Below are positions 1 through 8,781 of a DNA stretch of 64,000 nt, one piece after another (position 1 is the first letter of the stretch; every line of letters starts with the position of its first letter). The stretch is from the NCBI RefSeq assembly GCF_900089585.1, contig NZ_FLRH01000003.1:1721001-1785000 (forward strand), written 5' to 3'. A program made the position numbers and the translations under genes. This stretch comes from Micromonospora sediminicola. Its GTDB lineage: Bacteria > Actinomycetota > Actinomycetes > Mycobacteriales > Micromonosporaceae. Under the pieces are notes generated by a model, which saw nothing but the letters and a program-made list of their open reading frames with translations, was not told where the DNA came from and did no database searches.

Positions 1-497
1 TGGGCGGCCGGCACCGGCACGTCGTCGCGCCCCTGCACCAGCAGCACCGGCACGCCCGAGCCGAGGTGGGTGGCGACGGTCGCGTCCGTGGTGGCCGGAT
101 CGCCGGCGGCCGGCGGGTGGCCCAGCAGGTCGGTCCACGGGTCGTCGCCGGGGGGACGGTGGCGCCGCTGCTCCGGGTCGAGCGGGTCCACCGGAGCCCA
201 GTACGCCAGCGCGCCCGCCACGTCGCCTGGCCGGTCCACCCCGCGCAACGCGACCTGGAGGGCGAGCATCCCACCGGCCGAGTCGCCGCCGACCAGCAGC
301 GGCAGGTCGCCCGCCCGGGCCGCCCGCGCGGCGGCACGGACGTCGTCGAGCTGCGCCGGCCAGCGGGCCTGGTGCGAGAAGCGGTAGCCCGCCGGCACCA
401 CCCGCAGCCCGAGCGACGCGAGCGCCGCGCCGTCCTCGTGGGCCCGGGCCCGCCAGCCCCCGCCGTGGATCCAGAGCAGCACGCCGCGTTCGGTCAT
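1..497 (-). CDS. alpha/beta hydrolase (HSL/carboxylesterase type), 3' end cut by window
   Basis: The reverse strand reads an open frame from an ATG at 497 that runs off the left edge (165 codons visible). Near the N-terminus is an HGGGW oxyanion-hole motif, followed by the nucleophile elbow GDSAGG and then a VLLVQGRDD strand that would carry the catalytic Asp. The catalytic His lies outside the window. This order is typical of hormone-sensitive-lipase-like esterases, and kynurenine formamidases share the HGGGW/GDSAGG layout, so substrate cannot be assigned. A CACGAT hexamer lies 6 nt before the ATG (504-509), which fits a leaderless start. The plus-strand ORFs over this stretch are its shadows. 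Confidence 0.8.
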   Translation of the reverse strand, partial: MTERGVLLWIHGGGWRARAHEDGAALASLGLRVVPAGYRFSHQARWPAQLDDVRAAARAARAGDLPLLVGGDSAGGMLALQVALRGVDRPGDVAGALAYWAPVDPLDPEQRRHRPPGDDPWTDLLGHPPAAGDPATTDATVATHLGSGVPVLLVQGRDDVPVPAA

Positions 498-596
498 CCC
501 GCCATCGTGACGGTGGCCGGGCCGGGGGACCACCCCGGTCTGCGCAGGGCAGAGCGGCCCTACGGTCGCGTAACCTACCCGGGGTAAAGTTACCGG

Positions 597-1349
597 ATGC
601 CGGAGCTCGTGTACCCGCCCGTGATCACCGCCGCCAAGACGATGTTCCGCGCCCTCGACCTGCGCCTGGACGTGCAGGGCAGCGACCATGTGCCGCGCAC
701 CGGTGGCGCCGTGTTGGCGTCCAACCACGTGAGCTACCTCGACTTCATCTTCTGCGGCTACGGCGCGCACGAGTCCCGCCGGCTGGTCCGGTTCATGGCC
801 AAGGACAGCGTCTTCCGGCACCGGATCTCCGGGCCGCTGATGCGCGGCATGAAGCACATCCCGGTCAACCGCGCCGCCGGCGCCGGGTCCTACGCCGCCG
901 CGGTCGGCGCGTTGCGCCGGGGCGAGGTGGTCGGCGTCTTCCCGGAGGCGACGATCAGCCGCTCCCTCACCGTGAAGGACCTGAAGAACGGCGCCGCCCG
1001 GATGGCGCAGGAGGCCGGTGTGCCGCTGCTGCCGGTCGCGCTCTGGGGCACCCAGCGGCTGTGGACCAAGGGCCGCCCGCGCACGCTGACCCGCCGGCAC
1101 ACCCCGATCACCATCCTGGTGGGGGAGCCGATGGACCCGGCCGCCTACCCGGACGGCACCGCCATGACGGCCGACCTGCGCACCCGCCTGTCGGCGCTGG
1201 TCGACCGCGCCCAGCGGGAATACCCGGACCAGCCGGCCGGCCCGGACGACGCGTGGTGGCAGCCGGCGCACCTGGGCGGCAGCGCGCCCACCCCGGAGCA
1301 GGCCGCCGAGCTGGACCGGTCGGACCGCCGCTCCCGCAGCACCTCCTGA
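597..1349 (+). CDS. 1-acyl-sn-glycerol-3-phosphate acyltransferase family (PlsC-like)
   Basis: 250 aa, the usual size for a PlsC-type acyltransferase that moves an acyl chain onto lysophosphatidic acid or a related acceptor in phospholipid synthesis at the membrane. The catalytic HX4D motif is at residues 44-49 (NHVSYLD), an IPVNR block follows, and the glycerophosphate-binding segment appears as VFPEATIS, a variant of the common FPEGTRS. No clear membrane-spanning helix is present, so it would be membrane-associated. A TAAAGT -10 box at 585-590 ends 6 nt before the ATG, suggesting a leaderless mRNA. The acceptor is not determinable from sequence. Confidence 0.85.
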   Translation: MPELVYPPVITAAKTMFRALDLRLDVQGSDHVPRTGGAVLASNHVSYLDFIFCGYGAHESRRLVRFMAKDSVFRHRISGPLMRGMKHIPVNRAAGAGSYAAAVGALRRGEVVGVFPEATISRSLTVKDLKNGAARMAQEAGVPLLPVALWGTQRLWTKGRPRTLTRRHTPITILVGEPMDPAAYPDGTAMTADLRTRLSALVDRAQREYPDQPAGPDDAWWQPAHLGGSAPTPEQAAELDRSDRRSRSTS

Positions 1350-1422
1350 TCCTCCGCGCCCCCGCCGCCCAGCCCCGGCGGGCGGGGACGGCGGTCGGCG
1401 GAACGGCGGCCGGGGAGAGGCG

Positions 1423-2166
1423 TCAGCAGGCGGAGCCGGGCTGGTCGCGGACCGGGAAGTCGGTCACCGGCCAGGCGGGCGTGTCCACCGCCAGCGGGCG
1501 GTAGTAGTCGTCCCGGGACAGGAACTCCACCGGCAGCGAGCCCGGCAACGTCACCGCGCCGAGCGTCGGACCGGGGGACGCGGCCACCCGGGTGGCGAGG
1601 GCGTCGCGTTCCGGCGGGGACAGGTCCACCAGGTCCGGGTGGGCCAGCCGGAACCCGGCCACCGACCGGCGTACCTGCCGGGCCAGCGCGGTGACCAGGT
1701 CGACCGGGCCGATGAGCGCGAGCGCCGGCTGCCGGATGGTCCGCAGTGCGTCGCAGACCACGCGCAGCTCCGCGGTGTCGTCGCCGACCTCGGCCAGCTC
1801 CAGTCGGGACGGCCACTGCCAGCGGATCTGACCGCTGACCAGACGGGACAGCCGGACGGTACGCCGGTGCCGGGCGTCCGTGCGGCTGTCCCGCCCGGGG
1901 ACCAGGGACAGTTCGGAGCCGGTGCAGACGTACGCCAGCCGCCGGTCGGTCACCGTGACGGACGCCGGGGCGGGCAACGCCCAGCAGCGCACGTCCTCGG
2001 TCGGGCCGAGCAGGTGACCGGCGACCGGCAGCCGGTGCTGGCCGAGCAGCCGCTCGCCCGGCTCGGGCACCAGCGCGTAGCGCCGGTCGAGCACGGGACG
2101 GGTGGGGTCGTCGTCGGCGTCGAACCGGTGCGGCCCGATGAAGAAGGGTGCGGCGTCCTCCGGCAC
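1423..2166 (-). CDS. conserved hypothetical protein
   Basis: I do not recognise a defined family. The protein is soluble, about 247 aa, with a beta-rich middle (ASVTVTDRRLAYVC) that resembles PH-like or scramblase-type folds and a helical C-terminal half. The GTG at 2166 is preferred because GGGAGG lies 7 nt upstream. The frame stays open much farther upstream, but that extension overlaps the response regulator and is non-coding in style; an ATG at 2232 is the alternative. It lies downstream of a two-component system on the same strand with a 74-nt gap and may be co-transcribed. Confidence 0.6.
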   Translation of the reverse strand: MPEDAAPFFIGPHRFDADDDPTRPVLDRRYALVPEPGERLLGQHRLPVAGHLLGPTEDVRCWALPAPASVTVTDRRLAYVCTGSELSLVPGRDSRTDARHRRTVRLSRLVSGQIRWQWPSRLELAEVGDDTAELRVVCDALRTIRQPALALIGPVDLVTALARQVRRSVAGFRLAHPDLVDLSPPERDALATRVAASPGPTLGAVTLPGSLPVEFLSRDDYYRPLAVDTPAWPVTDFPVRDQPGSAC

Positions 2167-2240
2167 GGTACGACCTCCCGGTGACGGTTGGCGATACTGA
2201 CGAGCCTCGCGGATTCCTGGGGTGATTGTCATGACAGCCG

Positions 2241-2957
2241 TTAGGGGGTCGGCCGGTCGGCCGACGCCTGCGACCGGTAGATGCCGATATCTTCCGGTCG
2301 GACGAGGCCGTCCTCGATCGCCCGGGCGAGGAGCGCCGCCTTGGTGGCGGCCGGACGCCCCGCCCGGGTGTACTTGATGCGCGCCCGGTCGACGTACTGC
2401 TTCACGGTGTGCTCGCTGATCTGCATCCGCCGGGCCACCGACGCCTTCGACATCGACTGGAACCACAGCAGCAGCGCCTCACGTTCCTTGTCCGACAGGG
2501 ACGGACGGTCCGGCCGCGCGTCACCGACCATCGCCCCGGCCAGCGCCGGCGGCACGTACGGGCGGTCGCTCGCCGCGGCGAGCACGGTGGCCACGCAGTG
2601 CTCGCGTCCCTCGTGCTTGGCCAGGAACGCGATCGCCCCCGCGTCCAGCGCGGCCAGCATGGTCTGCGGGTCGGTGTGCTCGGAGTAGACCACCACCCGC
2701 CACCCGGCCGCGCTCAACTCGGCCAGCTTGTCGAGCACCATCCGCCCGTGCAGGCGCAGGTCGAGCAGCACCACCTCGGCGTCCGGCGCCGCCCGCAGCA
2801 CCGCGTCCGGGTCGTCCCCGGTGGCCAGCACCCGCAACCGTGGCTCCGTGGCCAACCAGGCGCGCACCCCGTCGATGACGACGGGATGGTCGTCCACGAT
2901 CGCCACCCCGACCGCCCGTCCCGCGTTCACATCCGCCGCCAGCGGGTCTGCGTCCAT
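2241..2957 (-). CDS. LuxR/NarL-family response regulator
   Basis: 238 aa with a receiver domain (about 17-130) and a C-terminal LuxR-type helix-turn-helix (about 154-215). Acidic pocket D22-D23, phosphoacceptor D66 in VVLLDLRLH and conserved K114 are present. The HTH region (LSDKEREALLLW, then SEHTVKQYV) is typical of NarL regulators. The ATG at 2957 has GGGGAG 5 nt upstream. The start lies inside the 3' end of the upstream sensor gene (31-nt overlap), so the two are translationally coupled. It should be phosphorylated by the adjacent kinase and control transcription; no target is evident. Confidence 0.88.
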   Translation of the reverse strand: MDADPLAADVNAGRAVGVAIVDDHPVVIDGVRAWLATEPRLRVLATGDDPDAVLRAAPDAEVVLLDLRLHGRMVLDKLAELSAAGWRVVVYSEHTDPQTMLAALDAGAIAFLAKHEGREHCVATVLAAASDRPYVPPALAGAMVGDARPDRPSLSDKEREALLLWFQSMSKASVARRMQISEHTVKQYVDRARIKYTRAGRPAATKAALLARAIEDGLVRPEDIGIYRSQASADRPTP

Positions 2958-4129
2958 CTGATCTCCCCGTCCCGCTCGTGCAGATGCTCCACCGACCCGT
3001 CCCCGCCCGGTGGGGCGACGCCGTCGTCCGGGCCGTCGTGGTCCGGTGTCACCAGGCTGACCACCACCTCGTCCGGGCCGGCGACCACGGTCAGCCGGGC
3101 CCACCCTCGGGCGCCGGCGAGCGCCGCCGTCAGCGGGTCGGCCAGGCCCCGGCGCACCTCGACCGGCAGCGTCGGCGGGGTGCCGACCGCGACCAGCTCG
3201 ATCGGCAGGCCGTTCCGCTCGGCCAGGTCGGCGGCGGCGCGCAACTCGTGCAGCAGCGGGTCGGGCACGTCGTCCGACTCGGCGATCAACCGGCGCAGCC
3301 GGGCCGCGGCCAGCACCGCGCGGCGGCGTACCGCCGGGTCGGCCGGATCGGCGTCCCCGGCGGCCAGGGCGGCCAGCACCTCCTCGGCCGTGCCGCTGAC
3401 CAGCGCGAGCCGTTCCTGCCGTTCGCCGCGGGCCCGCTCGGCGGCCTCGCGCTCCGCGGCCACGGCCAGCACCGCCGCGGCGGTGCCGGCCCGGTCCCGG
3501 ACCAGGGCGGTCAGCGCCGCCGCGCCGGCGAAGACCGCCACCGGCAGGGTGGAGGTGCCGTAGACGTACATCGCGTAGCGGCTCAGGTCGGCCGGCGCGG
3601 TCGCGCCGTGGAGCACGACGGCGGCCAGCGCGATCGTCGCGTGCGCGGCGAGCAGCGCGAGCAGCCAGCGCACCGGCCGCCGCCAGAGCACCAGCAGGAA
3701 GAACCAGGCCAGGCCGCCCCACACCCAGTTGGCGGAGGTGAACAGGAACCGCCCGCCGGCCGCCGCGAACACCGCCGCGTCGACCACCAGCAGCACCGCG
3801 GCCAGTGGCCCGGCCGGGGGCAGGCCGCCACGCAGCAGGCGTACGCCGGTCGCGACGCCGACCAACGCGGTCACCAGCCAACCGGCGGCCACCACCGCCG
3901 GGGCGGCCATCCCGGGACCGGCCGCCAGCACCGCCGGCAGCCCGATCGCCAGGTGCCAGGCGAGCGCGATGACGACCGCGACGACCCGGGCGCCCCGGTC
4001 CGACGCGTCCGCCACCGCGTGCGCCTCCGGCGGGGCGGAGGCGGTCCCGGAACGCGCCGCCGGCCGGGGCCGGGGCAGGGCACGCGGCGCGGCGCCGGTG
4101 GTCACCGCCGTACCCGCCTCAGTCGTCAT
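2927..4129 (-). CDS. membrane sensor-like protein, degenerate histidine-kinase partner
   Basis: 400 aa. The first half has about five to six hydrophobic helices (residues about 45-215). A charged helical linker follows, then a C-terminal part that looks like an eroded HATPase domain. I see neither the dimerisation histidine motif (xxxRDLHD) nor the N-box or DxGxG signature that the upstream kinase has, so catalysis is doubtful. It starts 11 nt inside the 3' end of that kinase gene and overlaps the response regulator by 31 nt, so the three form one operon. A role as accessory sensor or pseudokinase modulating the true kinase is inference. Confidence 0.65.
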   Translation of the reverse strand: MTTEAGTAVTTGAAPRALPRPRPAARSGTASAPPEAHAVADASDRGARVVAVVIALAWHLAIGLPAVLAAGPGMAAPAVVAAGWLVTALVGVATGVRLLRGGLPPAGPLAAVLLVVDAAVFAAAGGRFLFTSANWVWGGLAWFFLLVLWRRPVRWLLALLAAHATIALAAVVLHGATAPADLSRYAMYVYGTSTLPVAVFAGAAALTALVRDRAGTAAAVLAVAAEREAAERARGERQERLALVSGTAEEVLAALAAGDADPADPAVRRRAVLAAARLRRLIAESDDVPDPLLHELRAAADLAERNGLPIELVAVGTPPTLPVEVRRGLADPLTAALAGARGWARLTVVAGPDEVVVSLVTPDHDGPDDGVAPPGGDGSVEHLHERDGEIRWTQTRWRRM

Positions 4130-5291
4130 TCGACCACTCCAACCGGATTCCGGTGCCGGCGCCAGGGGCGGAGGTCACCACCGCCCGGCCGTCCACGGTG
4201 GCCATCCGACCGTGGATCGACTCGCGCAGCCCGTACCGGTGGGCCGGGACCGTGGTCGGATCGAAGCCGGGACCGTCGTCGACCACCTCGACCACGACGG
4301 CGCGCCCCTCGCGGGCCAGGCGCAGCGTGGTGGTCGCGCCGGGCGCGTGCCGGGCGACGTTGGCCAGCGCGGCGGCGGCGCTGTCCGCGAGCGCCGCGGC
4401 GACCTCGGCCGGCACCCGGCACGGCGCCAGCGTCGCGGCCACGGTCAGCTCGGGCATCCCGGCCAGGACCGCGCGGAGCCGCTCGTCCAGGTCCACGTCG
4501 CCGGTCGCGGTCCGCGCGCCGGCCAGCGCGGTGAGGGTACGCAGGTCCGCCGCGCACCGTTCGCGCAACGCCGCCGAGCTGCCCGGAACCGCGCCGAGCC
4601 CGACCATGGTGAGCGTCCCCAGCACGGTGTCGTGCAGGTCCCGGTGGTGCCGCCGTTCGGCCTCGCGCGCGCTACGGGCCACCACCGCCTCGTGGGAGAG
4701 GCGCTGGTAGTCCGCGAACGCCGCGTCGGCCCGTCCGATCCGCCGGCGCATCACCGCCGTCATCACCGCCGTGCAGCCGGTCTGCACCAGCAGCGTGCCG
4801 GTGTGCGCCCGAGCCTCGACCGGGTTCCCGGCCATCGTGGCCCCGGTGGCGTAGGCGGCGGTCACCAGCAGGCCGGCCGGCACCGACCAGCGGGCCGGGG
4901 CGGTCGCCTGCGCGTTGATGACCGTGGTGCTGGCGAGCACCGCGACCCAGCTCGCCTCGCCCGGGAGCACCTCCGGGGCGACCAGCCAGGGCAGGGCGAG
5001 GACGGCGGCGGTGGTCAGCGCCACGTCACCGGCGACCAGCGCGCCGCCGATGCCGTGTCGCAGCGCGCGCAAGGCGTACCAGCCGGACCAGGCGGTGAGC
5101 AGCGCGACGGCGGGCAGCAGCAGCGCCACCCGCACCGGCGGTGTTCGCACGGACAGCGCGACGACCGCGCCGACCAGGCCGCAGGTGAGTCGCAGCAACG
5201 CGGGCAGCGTGGTGAAGACCAGGGTGAACGCGCCGCCCGCCGGACGGTCCAGGGGCGACCGGGACAGGGGCGTGGCGGCAGCGACCGGCAT
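4119..5291 (-). CDS. sensor histidine kinase (HisKA_3/NarL-type partner)
   Basis: 390 aa from the ATG at 5291, preceded by GAAGGA. The first 180 residues form about six membrane helices. Then come a coiled segment and the phosphoacceptor motif HHRDLHDTVLG (H220), the N-box around N311 (ALANVARH), a G-box VDDGPGFDP (338-345) and a second glycine block GLRESIHGRM, all typical of kinases that pair with LuxR-type regulators. An in-frame ATG at 5381 would add 30 atypical residues and is not favoured. It begins a three-gene operon of kinase, degenerate partner and regulator with overlapping ends. The signal sensed is unknown. Confidence 0.85.
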   Translation of the reverse strand: MPVAAATPLSRSPLDRPAGGAFTLVFTTLPALLRLTCGLVGAVVALSVRTPPVRVALLLPAVALLTAWSGWYALRALRHGIGGALVAGDVALTTAAVLALPWLVAPEVLPGEASWVAVLASTTVINAQATAPARWSVPAGLLVTAAYATGATMAGNPVEARAHTGTLLVQTGCTAVMTAVMRRRIGRADAAFADYQRLSHEAVVARSAREAERRHHRDLHDTVLGTLTMVGLGAVPGSSAALRERCAADLRTLTALAGARTATGDVDLDERLRAVLAGMPELTVAATLAPCRVPAEVAAALADSAAAALANVARHAPGATTTLRLAREGRAVVVEVVDDGPGFDPTTVPAHRYGLRESIHGRMATVDGRAVVTSAPGAGTGIRLEWSNDD

Positions 5292-5418
5292 CGGGGAGGT
5301 GTCCTTCCGGCAGCGACCCGGCCGGGTCCGCACGGCATAGATTGACGCCGGAGAATAACATACCTTTTCGGAATTGGTCACCCTCGGTACGCGGCGCGTC
5401 GCTGCCGTACCCCCGGGG

Positions 5419-6219
5419 TCAGGCGCGTGCGACCGCGAGCAGGTGCGCGCTGGCCCCGAGCACCGACCAGTCCCGTTCGAACGTCTCGGCGCAGGCCACC
5501 GCGTCCTCGAACAACCGCTCGGACGGGGCGGTGTCGAGCGCGTTCAGCAGCGGCCAGAGCGGACCCTCCACCCCGTACACGGTCGGGTCGGGCAACCCGG
5601 CCGCGGTGAACTCGCCGACCAGTTCGTCCGGCCGATGGAAGTACGCGGTGGTGAAGCCCGTGCGCGGGTCGTTCACCCCGGTCGCGTACTCCTCCCGCAG
5701 CAGCCAGCGGTTCTCGTCGTCCACCAGGCCCCGCGCGGTCAGGTCGATCAGGGCCGCGTTGCGGCTGATCACGGCCGCCACCACCGGCCCACCCGGCCGG
5801 GTCAGCCGCGCCGCCTCCCGCAGCGCCGCCACCCGGTCCGCCCGGTCGGGCAGGTGGTAGAGCGGGCCCAGCAGCAGCGTCGCGTCGGCCACCGCGTCCG
5901 GCAGCGGCACCGCCCGGGCGTCCCCGACCGTGGCCGTGACCAGCGGAAACGCGGCCCGCGCGGCGGCCACGTGCGCGGGCACCAGGTCGACCAGGTGCAC
6001 CCGGTGACCGGCGGCGGCGAGCGGGCCCGCGTAGGCTCCCGGCCCGCCGCCGATGTCCAGCACGTCGGCGGGCGGGGCGGGCAGCAGCCGGGCCAGCAGG
6101 TCACGGGTGCGCCGGCCCTCCAGCCGCCCCTGCGGCGACCGGTCGAGCCGGTCCGCCTCGACGAAGACGTCGGTGTAGTAGGTGCGGATGTCCGGCTCGG
6201 GTGGACGGTGTGCGGGCAT
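5419..6219 (-). CDS. class I SAM-dependent methyltransferase
   Basis: 266 aa. Motif I VLDIGGGPGAY is at residues 53-63, an acidic residue after the next strand (HLVDLVP) would bind the ribose of SAM, and a later LLGPLYHLPD segment matches motif IV of the UbiE/Methyltransf_11 type. No metal-binding or RNA-binding domain is attached, so a small-molecule substrate is likely but unknown. It stands alone between the two-component operon and a divergently oriented lipoprotein-like gene. Confidence 0.85.
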   Translation of the reverse strand: MPAHRPPEPDIRTYYTDVFVEADRLDRSPQGRLEGRRTRDLLARLLPAPPADVLDIGGGPGAYAGPLAAAGHRVHLVDLVPAHVAAARAAFPLVTATVGDARAVPLPDAVADATLLLGPLYHLPDRADRVAALREAARLTRPGGPVVAAVISRNAALIDLTARGLVDDENRWLLREEYATGVNDPRTGFTTAYFHRPDELVGEFTAAGLPDPTVYGVEGPLWPLLNALDTAPSERLFEDAVACAETFERDWSVLGASAHLLAVARA

Positions 6220-6292
6220 CCGTCGATGGTCGCCGAGAAGCGGACGACCGGCATCCGGTTTACGGGTTGACCGGGCTCCCTACCCTGCCGGC

Positions 6293-6733
6293 ATGGCGTA
6301 CGAGCCGGCCATGGTGCCACCGAAGAAGTCCAGGCGGACGCTGTTCATCGTGCTGGGTGTGGTGCTCGCCCTCTGCTGCTCGGGCGGCGTCGTGGGTGGC
6401 TTCGTCCTCTACCGGGTGGCGCAGGACGCCACCGGTCCGGCCCGCGCCACCGTGGACACCTTCGCCGGCGCGATCGTCGCCCGCGACTATCCGGCCGCCT
6501 ACCGGCTGTTCTGCGCCGACGTGCGCGACCGGCTCGGCGAGGCGGACTTCGCCCGGCAGCAGTCCGCCCAGCCGGAGCTGACCGGCTACGAGATCGTCGG
6601 GTTGAACGTCACGAACAACAACGGCCGGGTACGCGGCTCGGCGAACGTCCGCTTCACCCCGCGCGACGGCGTCGCCGTCAACCAGGTCCTCCCGCTGGTC
6701 AAGGAAGACGGGGACTGGCGGATCTGCGACTGA
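6293..6733 (+). CDS. membrane-anchored DUF4878-like protein
   Basis: 146 aa. The N-terminus is short and basic (PPKKSRR), followed by one hydrophobic helix at about 16-40 containing two adjacent cysteines, then an extracytoplasmic domain of about 100 residues. That domain (VDTFAGAIVARDYPAAYRLF, ending in KEDGDWRICD) resembles the small NTF2-like/DUF4878 domains of actinobacterial surface proteins. A TACCCT box at 6281-6286 ends 6 nt before the ATG, suggesting a leaderless start and excluding the longer upstream frame. Its 3' end overlaps the convergent hydrolase by 35 nt. Function unknown. Confidence 0.7.
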   Translation: MAYEPAMVPPKKSRRTLFIVLGVVLALCCSGGVVGGFVLYRVAQDATGPARATVDTFAGAIVARDYPAAYRLFCADVRDRLGEADFARQQSAQPELTGYEIVGLNVTNNNGRVRGSANVRFTPRDGVAVNQVLPLVKEDGDWRICD

Positions 6734-7550
6734 GCCACGCCAGCGCCGGCTCGGCGTGCCGCAGCACAGAGACGTGCCCGTCCTCGGGGAAGGTGCGCAG
6801 CTCGGCGGCGGGGCAGCGGTCGGCCAGCCACCGCGCGTGCGCCACCGGCGCGATGCCGTCGCGCTCGCCGTGCACCAGCAGCACCGGCGCGGTGACGGCG
6901 GCCGGGTCGAAGCCCCACGGCCGCACATATGCCAGGTCGTCGGCGATCGACCCGTCGGGGCCGGCCGCCACCGCCGGGCCGACCACACTGTCGAACCAGG
7001 ACCACTCGGCGTGCAGCGCGGCCAGGTCGGCCTCGGTGAACTCCGGGTCGTACTCGACGTCGGACGCCTCGTGCGCCTCCTTGGCCGCCCGCCCGGCAGC
7101 GGCGGCGCGGAGTGCCGCCACCCCCGACGGCACCATGCCGGCGAACCAGTCCAGCCCGGCCGCGCCGTAGGGCGCGAGCCCGGCGCCGACCACCACCGCG
7201 ACCACCCGGTCGGCCAGCAACGCGCCGCAGGCCAGGGCGTGCGGGCCACCGCCGGAGTGGCCCATCGTCGCGAACCGGTCGAGACCCAGCGCGTCGGCCA
7301 CCGCCGCCACGTCGCCCGCCACCGAGGCGACGTCGCGGTCGGGCAGCGGGGTCGACCCGCCGTAGCCCGGGCGGTCGTGCGACACCCAGCGCAGGCCGAG
7401 CCGGTCGGCGGCGGCGAACAGCGGCGCGGGCGGGGCGCCGACGTTCGGCGTGCCGTGGTGCCAGAACACCGGCAGCCGGTCCGCCCCACCCGTGTCGTAG
7501 ACGTGCAGGGTGCGGCCGTCGGGCAGGCGGAGATCGGTCTCGGTCACCAT
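6699..7550 (-). CDS. alpha/beta hydrolase
   Basis: 283 aa. An HHGTPN oxyanion segment, the DRPGYGGS turn, the nucleophile elbow GHSGGG, a VHGERDG strand with the catalytic Asp and a final EDGHVS carrying the His make a complete triad. Family members include haloperoxidase-like and proline-iminopeptidase-like enzymes; substrate is not inferable. A TAGGCT box (7557-7562, reverse strand) lies 6 nt before the ATG. It overlaps the 3' end of the preceding plus-strand gene by 35 nt, tail to tail. Confidence 0.85.
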   Translation of the reverse strand: MVTETDLRLPDGRTLHVYDTGGADRLPVFWHHGTPNVGAPPAPLFAAADRLGLRWVSHDRPGYGGSTPLPDRDVASVAGDVAAVADALGLDRFATMGHSGGGPHALACGALLADRVVAVVVGAGLAPYGAAGLDWFAGMVPSGVAALRAAAAGRAAKEAHEASDVEYDPEFTEADLAALHAEWSWFDSVVGPAVAAGPDGSIADDLAYVRPWGFDPAAVTAPVLLVHGERDGIAPVAHARWLADRCPAAELRTFPEDGHVSVLRHAEPALAWLSRRSASPRLP

Positions 7551-7601
7551 GCGGGGAGCCTACGGGCGGCGGGCGACACTTCCGGCCGCTATGGTCGGCG
7601 C
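7551..7601. promoter_or_regulatory. compact divergent leaderless promoters
   Basis: The 51 nt between the divergent hydrolase and acetyltransferase carry two back-to-back -10 boxes: TAGGCT for the minus-strand gene (7557-7562) and TATGGT for the plus-strand gene (7590-7595). Each ends exactly 6 nt before its start codon. No Shine-Dalgarno sequence is seen for either gene. Both mRNAs are inferred to be leaderless. Confidence 0.55.
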
Positions 7602-8150
7602 GTGACCGGGGCGGGCAGGGCCGACGGCGTACCGGCGGTGCGGCTGCGGCCGGTCGCCGGGGAGGATCTGGCGATGTTCCGCCGGTTCGCCACCGAACCC
7701 GGCCTGATCGGCCTGGACTGGACCGGCTTCACCGACCCGCAGGCCCCGGCCCGGCGCTTCGCCCTCGACGGCTGGCTGGGCCCGGAGAACAGCCGGCTGA
7801 TGGTCGAGGTGACCGACGAGCGGACGGCGGCCGGCTTCGTCGGCTGGGGCCGGCGCGACTTCGGCGGCCCCAGCTGGTGCTGGGAGGTCGGCATCGCGTT
7901 GCTGCCCGAGTGGCGGGGCCGGGGGATCGGCGCGCGGGCGCAGGCGATGCTCTGCGACTACCTGTTCACGCACACGCCGGTGCAGCGGATCCAGGCCGGC
8001 ACCCACCCGGAGAACACGGCCGAGCAGCGGGCGCTGGTGCGGGCCGGCTTCCGGTTGGAGGGCGTGGTGCGGGCGTGCGAGTTCCGGGACGGCCGCTGGT
8101 GCGACGGCCTGCTCTACAGCCGACTCCGCACCGACCCACCCCCATCCTGA
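7602..8150 (+). CDS. GNAT-family N-acetyltransferase
   Basis: 182 aa from a GTG chosen because TATGGT sits 6 nt upstream; the upstream open frame is antisense to the hydrolase. Acetyl-CoA-binding motif A reads LLPEWRGRGIGARAQAML (the Q/RxxGxG/A signature), preceded by a core strand and followed by HPENTAEQRALVRAGFRLEG, which is typical of RimJ/RimL-like acetyltransferases acting on N-termini or small amines. It is not linked in an operon. Confidence 0.85.
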   Translation: MTGAGRADGVPAVRLRPVAGEDLAMFRRFATEPGLIGLDWTGFTDPQAPARRFALDGWLGPENSRLMVEVTDERTAAGFVGWGRRDFGGPSWCWEVGIALLPEWRGRGIGARAQAMLCDYLFTHTPVQRIQAGTHPENTAEQRALVRAGFRLEGVVRACEFRDGRWCDGLLYSRLRTDPPPS

Positions 8151-8200
8151 CGTTTGCCGCCCCCGGTGGTTGTGCCGTGGGAGCCGCTACCGTGACCGGC

Positions 8201-8740
8201 ATGGGGGACGACGCGCGGCCGGTCGAGGTGGTGCGCTACGACCCGAGCTGGCCGGCGCGCTTCGAGGCCGAGCGACTGCTGCTGTCGGACGCGCTGCCCA
8301 CCACGCTCGGGATCGAGCACATCGGGTCCACCAGCGTCCCGGGGCTGATGGCGAAGCCGATCATCGACATCCAGGCGGTGGTGCCCGAGGTCGACGACGT
8401 GCTCGCCGACCTCGCACCGCTTCGACGTCTCGGCTACGTCCATCGACCGCTGGCCTTCCCGGCGGACGGTGACCACCTCTTCCTCGTGAAGGACACGGCC
8501 GGTCGGCGGAGCCAGCACCTGCACGTCTTCCGCGTGACGTCCGGGGCGCCGGAGGAGAACCGGCTCTTCCGCGCCTACCTGACGACCCACCCGGGCGCGG
8601 CCCGACGCTACGAGGCCGCCAAGCTGCGCGCGGCCGAGCGGCACCCCGACAGCCGGGCCCGGTACGCCCTCGCGAAGGAAGAGGAATTCCTGCGGCTGCT
8701 GACCGAGGCCCGGCTGTGGGGCCGGTCCGGTGACGACTGA
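8201..8740 (+). CDS. GrpB-like nucleotidyltransferase-fold protein (UPF0157)
   Basis: 179 aa. The family hallmark, an HIGSTSVPGLMAKPIIDIQ segment, is present: the GSTSVPG loop and the KPIIDI acidic strand are those of the pol-beta-like nucleotidyltransferase fold. A later HLHVF strand and a helical C-terminus ending in a KEEEFLRLL segment also match GrpB proteins, which run 160-190 aa. Activity in the family is poorly defined. The ATG is preceded by TACCGT (8188-8193) with 7 nt between, suggesting leaderless translation. Confidence 0.85.
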   Translation: MGDDARPVEVVRYDPSWPARFEAERLLLSDALPTTLGIEHIGSTSVPGLMAKPIIDIQAVVPEVDDVLADLAPLRRLGYVHRPLAFPADGDHLFLVKDTAGRRSQHLHVFRVTSGAPEENRLFRAYLTTHPGAARRYEAAKLRAAERHPDSRARYALAKEEEFLRLLTEARLWGRSGDD

Positions 8741-8781
8741 GCCGACTGTCGGTCCGCGGGTTGCACCCCTGGTTGCTCGTG

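Noticed and set aside
1-497. The partial HGGGW hydrolase as a kynurenine formamidase.
   Set aside because: The motifs are compatible but are shared by all HSL-type esterases, and it is 46 kb from the operon; recorded only as a candidate.
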